This document shows positions 54,570-63,466 of a stretch of 64,000 nt of DNA, one piece after another; within the stretch, counting starts at the first letter, position 1; the number at the start of each line of letters is the position of its first letter. Both the position numbers and the translations under genes were made by a program. The notes beneath the pieces were generated by a model that saw only the letters and a program-made list of their open reading frames with translations, had not been told where the DNA came from and did no database searches. Source of the stretch: Roseivirga sp. (GTDB lineage Bacteria; Bacteroidota; Bacteroidia; Cytophagales; Cyclobacteriaceae); assembly GCA_021404565.1 (NCBI GenBank), contig JAAWWF010000029.1, positions 124,001 through 188,000 on the forward strand, given 5' to 3'.

Positions 54570-55463
54570 ATGGATGTCACGATAGATAAAAATTCGGGTT
54601 ATTGCTTCGGGGTTGAGTTCGCCATTCAGATGGCTGAAGACGAGATGGAAGATGGCAAGCTCTATTGCCTGGGTGATATCGTACATAATAGTATGGAGGT
54701 AAAACGCCTCAATGCCAAAGGGCTGGAGGTGATTGACCGGGAACAGCTTGAAAATATTCGTGATTCCAAAGTACTCATCAGGGCCCATGGCGAGCCACCG
54801 GAAACCTATGAGCTGGCCTTGCGTAACAATATTGAATTAGTCGATGCCTCTTGTCCTGTGGTGCTCAAGCTGCAAAACAGGGTAAAGCTGGCCCACGATA
54901 AAATGACCCGGGCGAACGGACAGATCGTGATCTATGGTAAAACCGGCCATGCCGAGGTGATAGGACTTACGGGTCAAACCAAAAATGAAGCGATTATTGT
55001 GATGGACGATGATGATCTTGAAAAGATCGATTATACACGTCCCGTTACTCTATTCAGCCAGACCACAAAAAGCACCTCAGGCTTTTATCGTATCAGAGAA
55101 ATGATTCAGGAACGGATCAGAGAGGCCAAAGGCACATTGGAAGAACTGGACTTCAACGCCAATGACAGCATTTGCCGTCAGGTGTCTAACCGAGAGCCTC
55201 AGCTTCAGCGATTTTCCGAAGAAAAAGATGTGATCATTTTCGTGAGTGGGAAGAAGAGCTCTAACGGCAAAGCACTCTATGGTGTCTGTAAGCGTCAGAA
55301 TGAGCGAAGTTACTTTGTTGAAAATGAAGAGGAGGTGGATTTGTCCTGGTTTAAGTCAACGGACACCATCGGTATTTGTGGTGCTACTTCTACCCCGATG
55401 TGGCTTATGGAAAATGTCGCTACATACATCCGAAATTCCTTCACAGAAGCACCTATTGCATAA
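54570..55463 (+). CDS. ispH: 4-hydroxy-3-methylbut-2-enyl diphosphate reductase
   Basis: 297 aa, the last enzyme of the MEP isoprenoid pathway, which makes IPP and DMAPP from HMBPP. The three Fe-S cluster cysteines are Cys12 (GYCFGV), Cys95 (DASCPVV) and Cys202 (SICRQVSNR). The substrate histidines are in DIVHN (39), RAHGEP (73) and KTGHAEV (127). The C-terminal ICGATSTP segment replaces the common TAGASTP. It is cytoplasmic. It lies 21 bp after cmk, so co-transcription is likely. Confidence 0.97.
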   Translation: MDVTIDKNSGYCFGVEFAIQMAEDEMEDGKLYCLGDIVHNSMEVKRLNAKGLEVIDREQLENIRDSKVLIRAHGEPPETYELALRNNIELVDASCPVVLKLQNRVKLAHDKMTRANGQIVIYGKTGHAEVIGLTGQTKNEAIIVMDDDDLEKIDYTRPVTLFSQTTKSTSGFYRIREMIQERIREAKGTLEELDFNANDSICRQVSNREPQLQRFSEEKDVIIFVSGKKSSNGKALYGVCKRQNERSYFVENEEEVDLSWFKSTDTIGICGATSTPMWLMENVATYIRNSFTEAPIA

Positions 55464-55533
55464 ATATCCAATAAGTATTTCCAACTTCATTTTTTTAGGG
55501 CTAAATTCACCACCCGAAAGCCGCGAAATTGCT

Positions 55534-55562
55534 TTTGATTGAGGCAGATTGTGTTAATTTTG
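55534..55562 (+). promoter_or_regulatory. Bacteroidota-type promoter of the nqr operon
   Basis: TTTG (55534-55537), 17 bp, then TAATTTTG (55555-55562), a perfect TAnnTTTG. This predicts a start near 55568 and a leader of about 36 bases before nqrA. Confidence 0.6.
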
Positions 55563-55604
55563 CCTCGATTTTGATCAACCTTATTGATTCGCAATAAAAA
55601 GAGT

Positions 55605-56972
55605 ATGTCTAAGATTCTAAAGCTTAAAAAAGGCTTTGATATTAACCTCGCAGGAAAGGCAGAAAAGACGATCGCAGATTCCCCTCTATCGGAAACGTTT
55701 GCACTCAAACCCACCGACTTTATTGGCATGAAAAGACCCAAGCTTTTAGTAGCTGAGGGTGACAACGTTAAAGCAGGAACTCCTGTTTTATACGACAAAA
55801 TGCAGGAAGATGTGATGTACTGTTCTCCAGTTAGTGGTGAGATAGTCGAAGTAAAAAGAGGAGCCAAACGGAAAATCCTCGAGATTAAAATTCTTGCCGA
55901 CAAGGAGATCGAGTACGAAACGTTTGAAAGCTTCAACGTTTCTGACCTCACTGCAATGTCCAGAGAAGACGCACAGGCTCATATGCTGAAAGGCGGAGTC
56001 TGGCCGAATATCATCCAACGTCCTTACGGAGTGGTGGCCAATGAAAATGATTCGCCTAAAGCGATCTTCATTTCCACCTTCGACACCCATCCACTGGCAG
56101 CTGATCAGGCTTTCACCCTTAATGGTGAAGCAGAGGCCTTCCAGACAGGGGTGAGCATCCTTAAGAAATTTACGGAAGGTGATGTGCACGTCAATCATAA
56201 CTCTGATGCTGAAGTTTCTGCCACCTTTGGAGGTGCGGACAACGCACAGCACAATAAGGTATCAGGTCCGCACCCTGCCGGAAACGTAGGTGTGCAGATT
56301 CACCACATCGACCCTATTAACAAGGGAGATATGGTCTGGACTGTATCGCCTTACGGAGTTGTTCAGATTGGTAAGCTCTTCAATTCAGGTAAATACGATG
56401 CTTCAAGGCTTGTGGCTTTAGCCGGGTCTGAAGTAAGCGCTCCAAAATATTATAAAACTTATTCAGGTGCTGCAATCAGCAAACTGGTGGCCGGTAACCT
56501 GAAACAGGATCATGTTCGCTATATCTCTGGTAACCCTCTAACGGGAAGCCAGATAGAAGCAGACAGCTACCTGGGCTTTTATGATAATCTTTTAAGTGTA
56601 TTGCCAGAGGGAGATCATGCTGATTTTCTTGGGTGGATCTTACCTAAAAAGAATGTACTGAGCTTTCACAGGGCATGGGGCTTGTTCTCCTTCCTTAATG
56701 GAAAGGATAAAGAATATGTACTCGATACCAATACCAACGGTGAAGAACGTGCTTTTGTACAGACAGGTACTTTCGAGAAAGTGGTACCCATGGATATCTA
56801 CCCTACTTATCTGATCAAAGCCATCATGTCAGAAGATTTTGACAATATGGAGGCACTGGGCATTTATGAGGTCATTGAAGAAGATCTCGCACTTTGTGAA
56901 TACATCGATGTGTCTAAGCACGATATTCAGGAGATAGTAAGAGAAGGTTTGGAATTAATGCAAAACGGATAA
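55605..56972 (+). CDS. nqrA: Na+-translocating NADH:quinone reductase subunit A
   Basis: 455 aa from ATG 55605. The earlier ATG at 55584 adds seven residues (MIRNKKS) that fall in the leader. NqrA is the cytoplasm-facing subunit of Na+-NQR, which couples NADH oxidation and quinone reduction to Na+ export. Family features include the N-terminal KLKKGFDINLAGKA, KPTDFIGMKRPKLLVAEGD, the barrel-sandwich segment YCSPVSGEIVEVKRGAKRK, then HPAGNVGVQIHHIDPIN and SGNPLTGSQ. It is the first gene of the nqrABCDE operon, with a consensus promoter just upstream. Confidence 0.96.
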   Translation: MSKILKLKKGFDINLAGKAEKTIADSPLSETFALKPTDFIGMKRPKLLVAEGDNVKAGTPVLYDKMQEDVMYCSPVSGEIVEVKRGAKRKILEIKILADKEIEYETFESFNVSDLTAMSREDAQAHMLKGGVWPNIIQRPYGVVANENDSPKAIFISTFDTHPLAADQAFTLNGEAEAFQTGVSILKKFTEGDVHVNHNSDAEVSATFGGADNAQHNKVSGPHPAGNVGVQIHHIDPINKGDMVWTVSPYGVVQIGKLFNSGKYDASRLVALAGSEVSAPKYYKTYSGAAISKLVAGNLKQDHVRYISGNPLTGSQIEADSYLGFYDNLLSVLPEGDHADFLGWILPKKNVLSFHRAWGLFSFLNGKDKEYVLDTNTNGEERAFVQTGTFEKVVPMDIYPTYLIKAIMSEDFDNMEALGIYEVIEEDLALCEYIDVSKHDIQEIVREGLELMQNG

Positions 56973-56978
56973 GTTGGC

Positions 56979-58163
56979 ATGAAGTTTTTACATAAACTAT
57001 TAGAAAAACAGCGCCCTATGTTTGAAAAGGGCGGTAAGCTGGAGAAACTGTATTACCTGTTTGAAGCAGGTGAGACATTCATGTTCTCTCCCGCATCTAC
57101 GGCAAAGAAAACCGGTGTGCAGATTCGTGATGCTATCGATTTGAAGCGTATGATGATGACCGTGGTGATCGCCATGGTACCTTGTTTGGTATGGGGTATT
57201 TTCAACGTAGGTTACCAGCATCACCTTGCGGTGGGGCAGGTTACCAGCTTCTTCTCAGTAGACAACCTGCTGTTCGGTGCCCGTTGGGTAATTCCAATCG
57301 TGCTGGTGTCTTATATAGCTGGTGGTGTGGCAGAAGGTATTTTTGCTGTCATCAGAAGTCACCCATTGAATGAAGGCTTCCTGGTAACAGGGATGTTGAT
57401 TCCGTTGATCGTTCCTCCAACCATTCCATTATGGCAAGTAGCTTTGGCTACCATTTTTGGTGTGGTAGTAGGTAAAGAGATTTTTGGTGGTACCGGTATG
57501 AATGTGCTCAACGTAGCCATGACAGCCCGTGCCTTCTTATACTTCGCTTATCCTTCTCAAATTTCAGGTGAGGTTTGGACCCAAATGGCTGGAGAAACTG
57601 CAGTAGATGCATATTCAGGTGCTACGGCACTGGCGATTGCACAGGAGACTGTCACTTCAGGAGGGAGTGATGTAGTGGCCGCTTTAGGTGACTTCTTTAG
57701 CTTTGATAATATGCTCTGGGGTTATATTCCCGGTTCAATAGGAGAGACCTCTACGATCATGGCCCTGGCTGGAGCGCTGATTTTGATTGCTACCGGTGTT
57801 GGTAGCTGGAAAATCATTGTGAGTGTCTTTGCCGGTGCATTTGCTATGGGAACAATTTTCAACCTTGCAGGTGCCAATGCTTTCATGGATTTACCCGCTC
57901 ATTACCATCTGGTAATTGGTGGTTTGGCCTTCGGTGCGGTGTTTATGGCTACTGACCCTGTGTCGGCAGCGCAAACCGAAACCGGTAAATGGATATATGG
58001 AATTTTGATAGGTATGATCACAGTGTTGATCAGAGTGGTGAACCCGGCTTATCCGGAGGGCATTATGCTGGCGGTGTTATTTATGAATGTATTTGCTCCG
58101 CTTATCGATTATTACGTAGTAGAAGCAAACAAGAAAAGGAGGTTATCTCGTGCAACAGTCTAA
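56979..58163 (+). CDS. nqrB: Na+-translocating NADH:quinone reductase subunit B
   Basis: 394-aa polytopic membrane subunit that carries covalent FMN and lines the Na+ path. The FMN attachment motif SGAT is at 213-216 (Thr216) in DAYSGATALA. Further signatures are GKEIFGGTGMNVLNVAMTAR (about 166-184) and FMATDPVSAAQTETGKWIYG near the C-terminus. The hydrophobic N-terminal stretch starts at about 58 after a 55-residue cytoplasmic arm. It is 6 bp from nqrA, and its 3' end overlaps nqrC by 14 bp. Confidence 0.96.
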   Translation: MKFLHKLLEKQRPMFEKGGKLEKLYYLFEAGETFMFSPASTAKKTGVQIRDAIDLKRMMMTVVIAMVPCLVWGIFNVGYQHHLAVGQVTSFFSVDNLLFGARWVIPIVLVSYIAGGVAEGIFAVIRSHPLNEGFLVTGMLIPLIVPPTIPLWQVALATIFGVVVGKEIFGGTGMNVLNVAMTARAFLYFAYPSQISGEVWTQMAGETAVDAYSGATALAIAQETVTSGGSDVVAALGDFFSFDNMLWGYIPGSIGETSTIMALAGALILIATGVGSWKIIVSVFAGAFAMGTIFNLAGANAFMDLPAHYHLVIGGLAFGAVFMATDPVSAAQTETGKWIYGILIGMITVLIRVVNPAYPEGIMLAVLFMNVFAPLIDYYVVEANKKRRLSRATV

Positions 58164-58917
58164 TTCATACATAATCATCTTTGCCCTGGTGCTGACCGTC
58201 ATTTTAGGTGGACTGTTGTCAGGTGTAGCGCAGGTATTGGGGCCAACTCAGAAAAAGGCCATTGACCTGGATACCAAAAAGCAGATTCTGGGAGCAATAC
58301 CCAGTGAAAAACTGGCTTTAGAGGGTATGGAGGCCGATGCCGTACTCGACAGGTACAAGGCGGTAATTACTTCGGTAGTAACTGATTACGAAGGCAACCT
58401 GATTGACACCAATGAAAAGGGTGGACCAATGGTAGCTGAAGAAGTAAACATTGAGAAGAACTACAAGAAAGCGCTTGAAGATCGTCAGTATCCGGTATTT
58501 AAGTATACCTCTGGCGGTGAGACCACCTACATTCTGCCAACCTTTGGAGCAGGCCTGTGGGATGCTATCTGGGGCTTTGTGGCCGTGTCTGAAGACTTTA
58601 CAACTGTAAAGGGGATTAGCCTGGCACACAGGGGAGAGACTCCTGGTCTGGGAGCTCGTATTACAGAAACGGAAGTTCAGGCTCGCTATGTGAATAAGAG
58701 CATTGTAGATGCCAGCGGAGAGCTGGTAGCAATCACCATGATCAAAGGAGAGAAAAATCCTGAGTCGAAGCTGGGACCTACCAAGGTAGATGGAATGGCA
58801 GGAGCCACACTTACAGCTGTGGGGGTGAATAAGATGCTTTTGGCATACCTGGATTGCTACAAGAACTATTTTGAGAAGAACGTGAAAGGTGCTAGTGCGC
58901 TTTCAATGAACCAATAA
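58150..58917 (+). CDS. nqrC: Na+-translocating NADH:quinone reductase subunit C
   Basis: 255 aa with one N-terminal TM (about 8-30) and a periplasmic FMN-binding domain. The covalent FMN motif is AGAT at 217-220 (Thr220) in VDGMAGATLTAVGVN, an Ala variant of SGAT. Other signatures are GLWDAIWGFVAV and HRGETPGLGARI. The start is GTG at 58150, inside the end of nqrB. It is supported by AGGAGG at 58137-58142, seven bases before it, and by the lack of an in-frame ATG that keeps the TM. Confidence 0.95.
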   Translation: MQQSNSYIIIFALVLTVILGGLLSGVAQVLGPTQKKAIDLDTKKQILGAIPSEKLALEGMEADAVLDRYKAVITSVVTDYEGNLIDTNEKGGPMVAEEVNIEKNYKKALEDRQYPVFKYTSGGETTYILPTFGAGLWDAIWGFVAVSEDFTTVKGISLAHRGETPGLGARITETEVQARYVNKSIVDASGELVAITMIKGEKNPESKLGPTKVDGMAGATLTAVGVNKMLLAYLDCYKNYFEKNVKGASALSMNQ

Positions 58918-58936
58918 ACTTAAAGAACAAGTATAA

Positions 58937-59599
58937 ATGAGTACTGAAACTTTAGAAGCACCGGTAGTAAAGAAGAAAGAAGCTTTACTGTCGAAAAGAA
59001 GAAAGAAGTTTGTTACCGATCCATTGAATGACGACAATCCGGTTACCGTACAGGTATTGGGTATCTGTTCTGCACTGGCCGTAACCACACAGATGAAGCC
59101 TACCTTTATCATGGCCGTATCTGTGATCTTCGTATTGATCGCCTCCAACCTGACCATCTCTCTGATGAGAAACCTGGTTCCGGGTCGTATCCGAATCATT
59201 GTTCAGCTGGCTGTAGTGGCTACGCTGGTAACACTGGTGAGTGAGGTTTTGAAAGCATACTCTTACGATATGTATAAGACCCTGTCGGTTTTCATTGGTC
59301 TGATCATTACCAACTGTATTGTAATGGGACGCCTGGAAGCTTTTGCTTTAGGTAATAAGCCTTACGATTCTGTACTGGATGGCCTCGGTTCTGGTCTGGG
59401 TTATTCCTGGATTATCCTGGCTGTGGCTTTCTTCAGAGAAATCCTCGGTTCAGGTAAAGTATTCGGTTATGCCCTTTTTGATGAAATGGGTATCGACTTC
59501 ACCACCAATGGTTTGATGGTGACTCCGGTAGGAGCCTTTATCGTACTTGGCTTTATCATCTGGGTACAGAGAACAAAAACGGGTTACGTAGAACACTAA
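58937..59599 (+). CDS. nqrD: Na+-translocating NADH:quinone reductase subunit D
   Basis: 220-aa membrane subunit with six hydrophobic segments after a basic N-terminal arm (about 1-30). Its conserved cysteines, in [10 protein letters not shown] and TNCIVMGR, are expected to ligate the Fe-S centre shared with Nqr[15 protein letters not shown] is the typical loop. It is homologous to NqrE and RnfA/E. It is 19 bp downstream of nqrC and 13 bp upstream of nqrE. Confidence 0.96.
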   Translation: MSTETLEAPVVKKKEALLSKRRKKFVTDPLNDDNPVTVQVLGICSALAVTTQMKPTFIMAVSVIFVLIASNLTISLMRNLVPGRIRIIVQLAVVATLVTLVSEVLKAYSYDMYKTLSVFIGLIITNCIVMGRLEAFALGNKPYDSVLDGLGSGLGYSWIILAVAFFREILGSGKVFGYALFDEMGIDFTTNGLMVTPVGAFIVLGFIIWVQRTKTGYVEH

Positions 59600-59612
59600 A
59601 ACACAGAAGATC

Positions 59613-60224
59613 ATGGATTTAGTAAACTTAGGAATTAAGTCAATTTTCATAGAGAACATGGTGTTTGCCTACTTTCTGGGCATGTGTTCTTTCCTGGCGG
59701 TATCTAAAAAGGTATCCACAGCATTTGGTTTGGGACTGGCCGTAGTATTCGTACTGGGTATGACAGTACCTATGAACTGGTTGCTCAACGAATTTATTTT
59801 AAAAGAAGGAGCCCTCTCCTGGTTAGGTGGTGATATGGCTACCATGGACCTCTCTTTCCTGCGCTTTATCATGTTTATCGCCATTATTGCGGCCATGGTA
59901 CAGCTGGTAGAGATGACCATTGAGAAGTTTTCTCCATCTCTGTATGGCTCACTTGGTATTTTCCTTCCGCTGATCGCGGTAAACTGTGCTATCCTGGGTT
60001 CTTCCCTGTTTATGGCACAGAGAGATTATACTTTAGGTGAGGCTACTGTATTTGGCTTTAGCTCTGGTTTTGGTTTCTTCCTCGCTATTATTGCGCTGGC
60101 AGCCATTCGTGAGAAACTGAGATATTCAAATGTACCTGATGGCCTGAAAGGTCTTGGTATCACCATGTTTATCACCGGACTGATGGGTATTGCTTTTATG
60201 AGCTTTATGGGTATTTCTATCTAA
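59613..60224 (+). CDS. nqrE: Na+-translocating NADH:quinone reductase subunit E
   Basis: 203-aa membrane subunit with six hydrophobic segments. The conserved cysteines are in [11 protein letters not shown] and AVNCAILGS, matching the pair in Nqr[21 protein letters not shown] is the typical loop before the last helix. It is the last gene of this operon: a strong terminator starts 24 bp after its stop. The NADH-oxidising subunit nqrF, usually next, is absent here. Confidence 0.96.
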   Translation: MDLVNLGIKSIFIENMVFAYFLGMCSFLAVSKKVSTAFGLGLAVVFVLGMTVPMNWLLNEFILKEGALSWLGGDMATMDLSFLRFIMFIAIIAAMVQLVEMTIEKFSPSLYGSLGIFLPLIAVNCAILGSSLFMAQRDYTLGEATVFGFSSGFGFFLAIIALAAIREKLRYSNVPDGLKGLGITMFITGLMGIAFMSFMGISI

Positions 60225-60247
60225 AGAAAGACTCTTAATGATATTTG

Positions 60248-60279
60248 AAAAGCCCAGGCGGAAACGTTTGGGCTTTTTT
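60248..60279 (+). terminator. intrinsic terminator of the nqr operon
   Basis: AGCCCAGGCG pairs with CGTTTGGGCT (two G-U pairs) around a GAAA tetraloop, with an A-run before and six T after. It is the clearest terminator in the window. Confidence 0.85.
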
Positions 60280-60379
60280 GTTTGGATTGGCTGCTGTTTC
60301 CGATTGGGCTTAAGGACAGAAATTTATACTGATTTACCTTTACACATATCGAAATGGCAGAAGGTGGTGTTATTATATC

Positions 60380-60955
60380 ATGAAGGTGAAATTCAAACGA
60401 TACTTCGCTCTTATCCTGATTGTACTATTGAGCGGATGTCCTCCTCTTTCTAAAACCTACCAATTAGTAGTATCCGATGATCAGGTTAACAGCATAATGC
60501 CCCGTGAGTCATCGGACTCTTACTGGATGTGTTATGATGACTCCTGTGATCTGAAGTTCTCGTTCGACATGGTATCGAAGAAATTGGGGAGAAAGTATTG
60601 GCTTGAAGTCGTGTTTGAGTATGACGATGAGCTGAAGCAGCCTGTTTTTTTCCTCTTGGACTCCATAACGTTAGAATCAACACTGTTTGATTACAAATTC
60701 AACGGTGAAGCATCTTCCGAAAATATTGAGATTCGGAAAAATTCGTGGGAAGAATTCGTTGGGATGTCACCTCAAAACATGAGAGTGTTAAGATTCAGGG
60801 CTTTCCCCAACGATCGGAAGAAGGTTAATGGCGATACACTGAGGCTCTCAGATGCACAAATTTATTTCGGTGATAGCACTTATTCAGTGCTTCCTGAATT
60901 GAAATTTGTGATGAACGAGACACAATCATATTTTTTGGGAAAGAGGCCTAAGTAG
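60380..60955 (+). CDS. hypothetical lipoprotein
   Basis: Unrecognised 191-aa protein. The N-terminus MKVKFKRYFALILIVLLSGC is a lipoprotein signal with lipobox LLSGC (Cys20). The mature part is probably beta-rich and contains a cysteine pair (WMCYDDSCDLKFSF). No domain is recognised. It stands alone after the nqr terminator and is convergent with the next gene, 9 bp between stops. Confidence 0.8.
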   Translation: MKVKFKRYFALILIVLLSGCPPLSKTYQLVVSDDQVNSIMPRESSDSYWMCYDDSCDLKFSFDMVSKKLGRKYWLEVVFEYDDELKQPVFFLLDSITLESTLFDYKFNGEASSENIEIRKNSWEEFVGMSPQNMRVLRFRAFPNDRKKVNGDTLRLSDAQIYFGDSTYSVLPELKFVMNETQSYFLGKRPK

Positions 60956-60964
60956 GTGCCTCAG

Positions 60965-61498
60965 TCAGAAGAATGCCCTGTCATCTTTAGGCAAGGCCTG
61001 AATTTCCGCAGAGGCATCTAGCAACTCATCCAGGTGGTCAAAAAAATGTCTAAGCCTTTTGGCTCTTTTTGTCGAAGAGTAAACATTCTCTTTCCAGTTG
61101 ATTCTCTTCCTGACTCCTCTTATTTGTACTTCCAGATAAAAACCGGAGGAGGGTAACACCTCCATTGTTGTGGGTGGCTCAAAATCCTCAGGGTAGCCAA
61201 AAACATCTATATCTTTTACGATTTGATAGATTTTCGCCTTCTGAGTTTTGGTAAGGGTAAATGATATGGTAGTATCACTGTCATAAGAAATAGCCTGCCG
61301 AAAAGTGCCTTCAGAACTATCAATTACCGATCCCTCGAAATGCCAGATAGCTTTAAACTCGAAATCTTCAGGAAGATCTTTCGGGTAGTCAAAACCACTA
61401 TGGGAGTCGCAACTGCATATGGCAACTATGAAAGAGATGTATAGACAAACCTTCAGGTTTCCAGGACTTTTTAAATACTGAAATGGTAGAGCCTTCAT
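60965..61498 (-). CDS. hypothetical lipoprotein
   Basis: Unrecognised 177-aa protein. It has a hydrophobic segment at about 16-29 and a lipobox-like ICSC; the lipidated Cys would be about residue 30. The mature part begins DSHSGFDYPKDLPEDFEFK. It contains the pattern LTKTQKAKIYQIVKDIDVFGYPEDF and IRGVRKRINWKENVY, reminiscent of small secreted proteins of unknown role in this phylum. The start may be the ATG at 61498. Confidence 0.75.
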   Translation of the reverse strand: MKALPFQYLKSPGNLKVCLYISFIVAICSCDSHSGFDYPKDLPEDFEFKAIWHFEGSVIDSSEGTFRQAISYDSDTTISFTLTKTQKAKIYQIVKDIDVFGYPEDFEPPTTMEVLPSSGFYLEVQIRGVRKRINWKENVYSSTKRAKRLRHFFDHLDELLDASAEIQALPKDDRAFF

Positions 61499-61683
61499 AG
61501 GCGATCGGGGCTATTTTCTCTATCACATCCCAATGATCTGCAAGTTTGCCGTTTTTGTACCGGATCGTCCATTATTTCCATTTACTTCCAATTTAAGCAA
61601 GAAGTTCGAAGCTTCCCTTACAACTGTGTATTGCTCCTGAATCGGCATGTTAACACAATCTAATAGCTGTAGGAGCCGTATTT

Positions 61684-61711
61684 GATTGGTTAACAATCGT
61701 AATTACCTACC
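61684..61711 (+). promoter_or_regulatory. inverted-repeat element, copy 1
   Basis: A perfect inverted repeat, GATTG-GTTAA-CAATC (61684-61698), is followed by GTAATTACCTACC. The 28 bases match 62825-62852 at 21 positions. It lies 55 bp upstream of the AraC-type regulator start. The rest of the gap 61499-61765 shows no clear promoter. It is a candidate operator, perhaps for the adjacent regulator. Confidence 0.5.
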
Positions 61712-61765
61712 TCTTTGTCCTTCAGGTTTGAAGATAATCTGCCCGTGATTACTTTTATTGGAAAG

Positions 61766-62830
61766 ATGAGTTTGATCGAGGTCTTAACCTTAATTGGTCT
61801 GGTGCAGGGTGTAATGCTATCGGTGGGACTGGTGGTAAGAAATAAGGGTAAGAAGAACCAGAACTACTATTTCATTCTGTTGATTACCGGAATCTCATTG
61901 GCCCTTCTCGCCAAGCTGCTGTTTTCTGCTGAACGCTATAGTCAATTACCACAGATTTGGTTTGTGGCCGATACAATGGCTTATCTGATTGGGCCTTTAT
62001 GGTACCTGACCATAAAACGAAGTACGGAACCGAAGATCAAATTTTCCTGGGTAGATGGGATGTTATTATTACCCATACTGTATCACTTCGGCTTTCTGAT
62101 TAAGATTTTCACCATGTCAGTGGAAGCCTTTGCTGTTTATGAGTCTGGGGCTGACTTTATCCAGAGTTTCTATTGGTTTTCCCTAAGTGTGATCGCAGTG
62201 AATGGTGGTTTTCTTTTACGGTCTTATTTTTTTCTCAAGCACTTTAAGGGTAGCTCCTTTCCCCAAACACTTGTCAAAGGGCAGCAGGCTTTGATTACGG
62301 TGACGGCATTTTGGTTGGGGAGTTTTATATGGAATGTTTTTGGTGATGGTTCGTTAAACACACAGGCCTATGATGCTGCCTTTATATCCTTATCACTTTT
62401 TACTTTTGGTATGGCATTCATGGGCATAGTCAAGCCGGCCTCGTTTTATTTTCTCACCCAAACCTACAATGCCAGCGAAGAATATGCTTTGGAAAAGCTG
62501 GCAAAGGATATTCAAAAGCACCTGGAGGAATATCAGAGTTATCTGGCCTCTGACTTTAGCCTGCAACAGCTGGCAACAGATATTAACGCCAATACTGTGT
62601 TGACCAGCAAGGCAATCAACAGAAGTCTGAAGACCTCATTTTCAGACCTGGTAAACGAGTATAGGGTCAAGCACTTTCTGGAACTTGTAAAGTCTGATAA
62701 GTCCAAAAAATATACACACTGGGCTTTGGCTCAGGAAGCTGGTTTTGGTAATAAAGTGAGTTTCTATAATGCCTTTAAGAAACTGATGGGTACCACACCC
62801 AAGGTTTACGTGGAAAGGCAATTCAATTAG
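61766..62830 (+). CDS. membrane-anchored AraC-family transcriptional regulator
   Basis: 354 aa from ATG 61766. A longer frame from TTG 61715 adds 17 mostly polar residues before the first TM and is less likely. The N-terminal two-thirds hold about seven hydrophobic segments, starting LIEVLTLIGLVQGVMLSVGL and including MAYLIGPLWYLTI, as in the 7TM-HTH regulators of Bacteroidota. The C-terminal 100 residues are an AraC/XylS double HTH, with DFSLQQLATDINANTVLTSK for the first helix-turn-helix and FGNKVSFYNAFKKLMGTTP for the second. It probably senses a membrane or periplasmic signal directly. The gene downstream carries the same inverted repeat upstream and may be its target. Confidence 0.9.
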   Translation: MSLIEVLTLIGLVQGVMLSVGLVVRNKGKKNQNYYFILLITGISLALLAKLLFSAERYSQLPQIWFVADTMAYLIGPLWYLTIKRSTEPKIKFSWVDGMLLLPILYHFGFLIKIFTMSVEAFAVYESGADFIQSFYWFSLSVIAVNGGFLLRSYFFLKHFKGSSFPQTLVKGQQALITVTAFWLGSFIWNVFGDGSLNTQAYDAAFISLSLFTFGMAFMGIVKPASFYFLTQTYNASEEYALEKLAKDIQKHLEEYQSYLASDFSLQQLATDINANTVLTSKAINRSLKTSFSDLVNEYRVKHFLELVKSDKSKKYTHWALAQEAGFGNKVSFYNAFKKLMGTTPKVYVERQFN

Positions 62831-62852
62831 TTAATAATTGTAATGACTAACC
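62825..62852 (+). promoter_or_regulatory. inverted-repeat element, copy 2
   Basis: CAATTA-GTTAA-TAATTG (62824-62840) is a perfect dyad with 6-bp arms, followed by TAATGACTAACC. It matches copy 1 at 21 of 28 positions, and two of the differing pairs are compensatory. It overlaps the stop of the AraC-type gene and lies 68 bp before the next start. Confidence 0.5.
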
Positions 62853-62919
62853 CATGCGCCTCATTTTCGATGCTTTTTCTCAGGTAATTAGCCTCTCTTT
62901 GAGAAACCAATCTGACAAA

Positions 62920-63459
62920 ATGCGAACAGTTTACTATTCAATTCTTATGCTCCTGGTGATGACTTCCGGTCTGTCAGCTCAAGACCTGACTTCCGGAGTA
63001 GCCCCCTACAAATACCTTTTGGGAACCTTTAAGGTGACAGTTTACCTGCCTGATGGAAATGGCGATTGGAATGCAGGGGGAGGAGGCACTGCTGACTTTA
63101 TTACTACACTGAGCGGTACCTTTATTGAAGAAAACATAGCCACAAGTATCGGCTCTTCCACCTTGACCATGAAAAATACCATTGGTGTAGATGGCAGATC
63201 AAAAAATCTGAGACTGATCGCCATGGATAAAGAATACAGTACCATGGATGTATATCATGGTAAGTCAGATAATAAGACACTGGTATTTACCAACCTGAAA
63301 TCGGATGAGGCCTTTGAAACACAGAATGGAGAGTCTTTGTCTTTCAGGCTTACCTATCGCCAACTGTCAGCTAGCAAAAACTCATTGCTTGTAGAATTTA
63401 CGAAAGATAAAGGCAAGAATTGGTCTCCCTATGCCCGACAGGAATACCTTAGAAAGTAG
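62920..63459 (+). CDS. small secreted protein, lipocalin/DUF1579-like
   Basis: 179 aa from ATG 62920, which gives a clean signal peptide (MRTVYYSILMLLVMTSGLSAQ). The longer frame from 62854 adds 22 polar residues and hides it. The mature part looks like an antiparallel beta barrel: KYLLGTFKVTVYLPDGNGDW near the N-terminus, then FIEENIATSIGSSTLTMKN, RLIAMDKEYSTMDVYHG and SLLVEFTKDKGKNWSPY. This order (LLGTFKV..., then a W-containing strand and a final KDGK.W) recalls DUF1579-like secreted proteins, a tentative match. It lies 89 bp after the AraC-type gene, with the shared inverted repeat between. Confidence 0.75.
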   Translation: MRTVYYSILMLLVMTSGLSAQDLTSGVAPYKYLLGTFKVTVYLPDGNGDWNAGGGGTADFITTLSGTFIEENIATSIGSSTLTMKNTIGVDGRSKNLRLIAMDKEYSTMDVYHGKSDNKTLVFTNLKSDEAFETQNGESLSFRLTYRQLSASKNSLLVEFTKDKGKNWSPYARQEYLRK

Positions 63460-63466
63460 AGATGTG

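Noticed and set aside
61649-61660. GTTAACACAATC as a third copy of the inverted-repeat element
   Set aside because: It lacks the spacing and the GTAAT flank of the other two copies.
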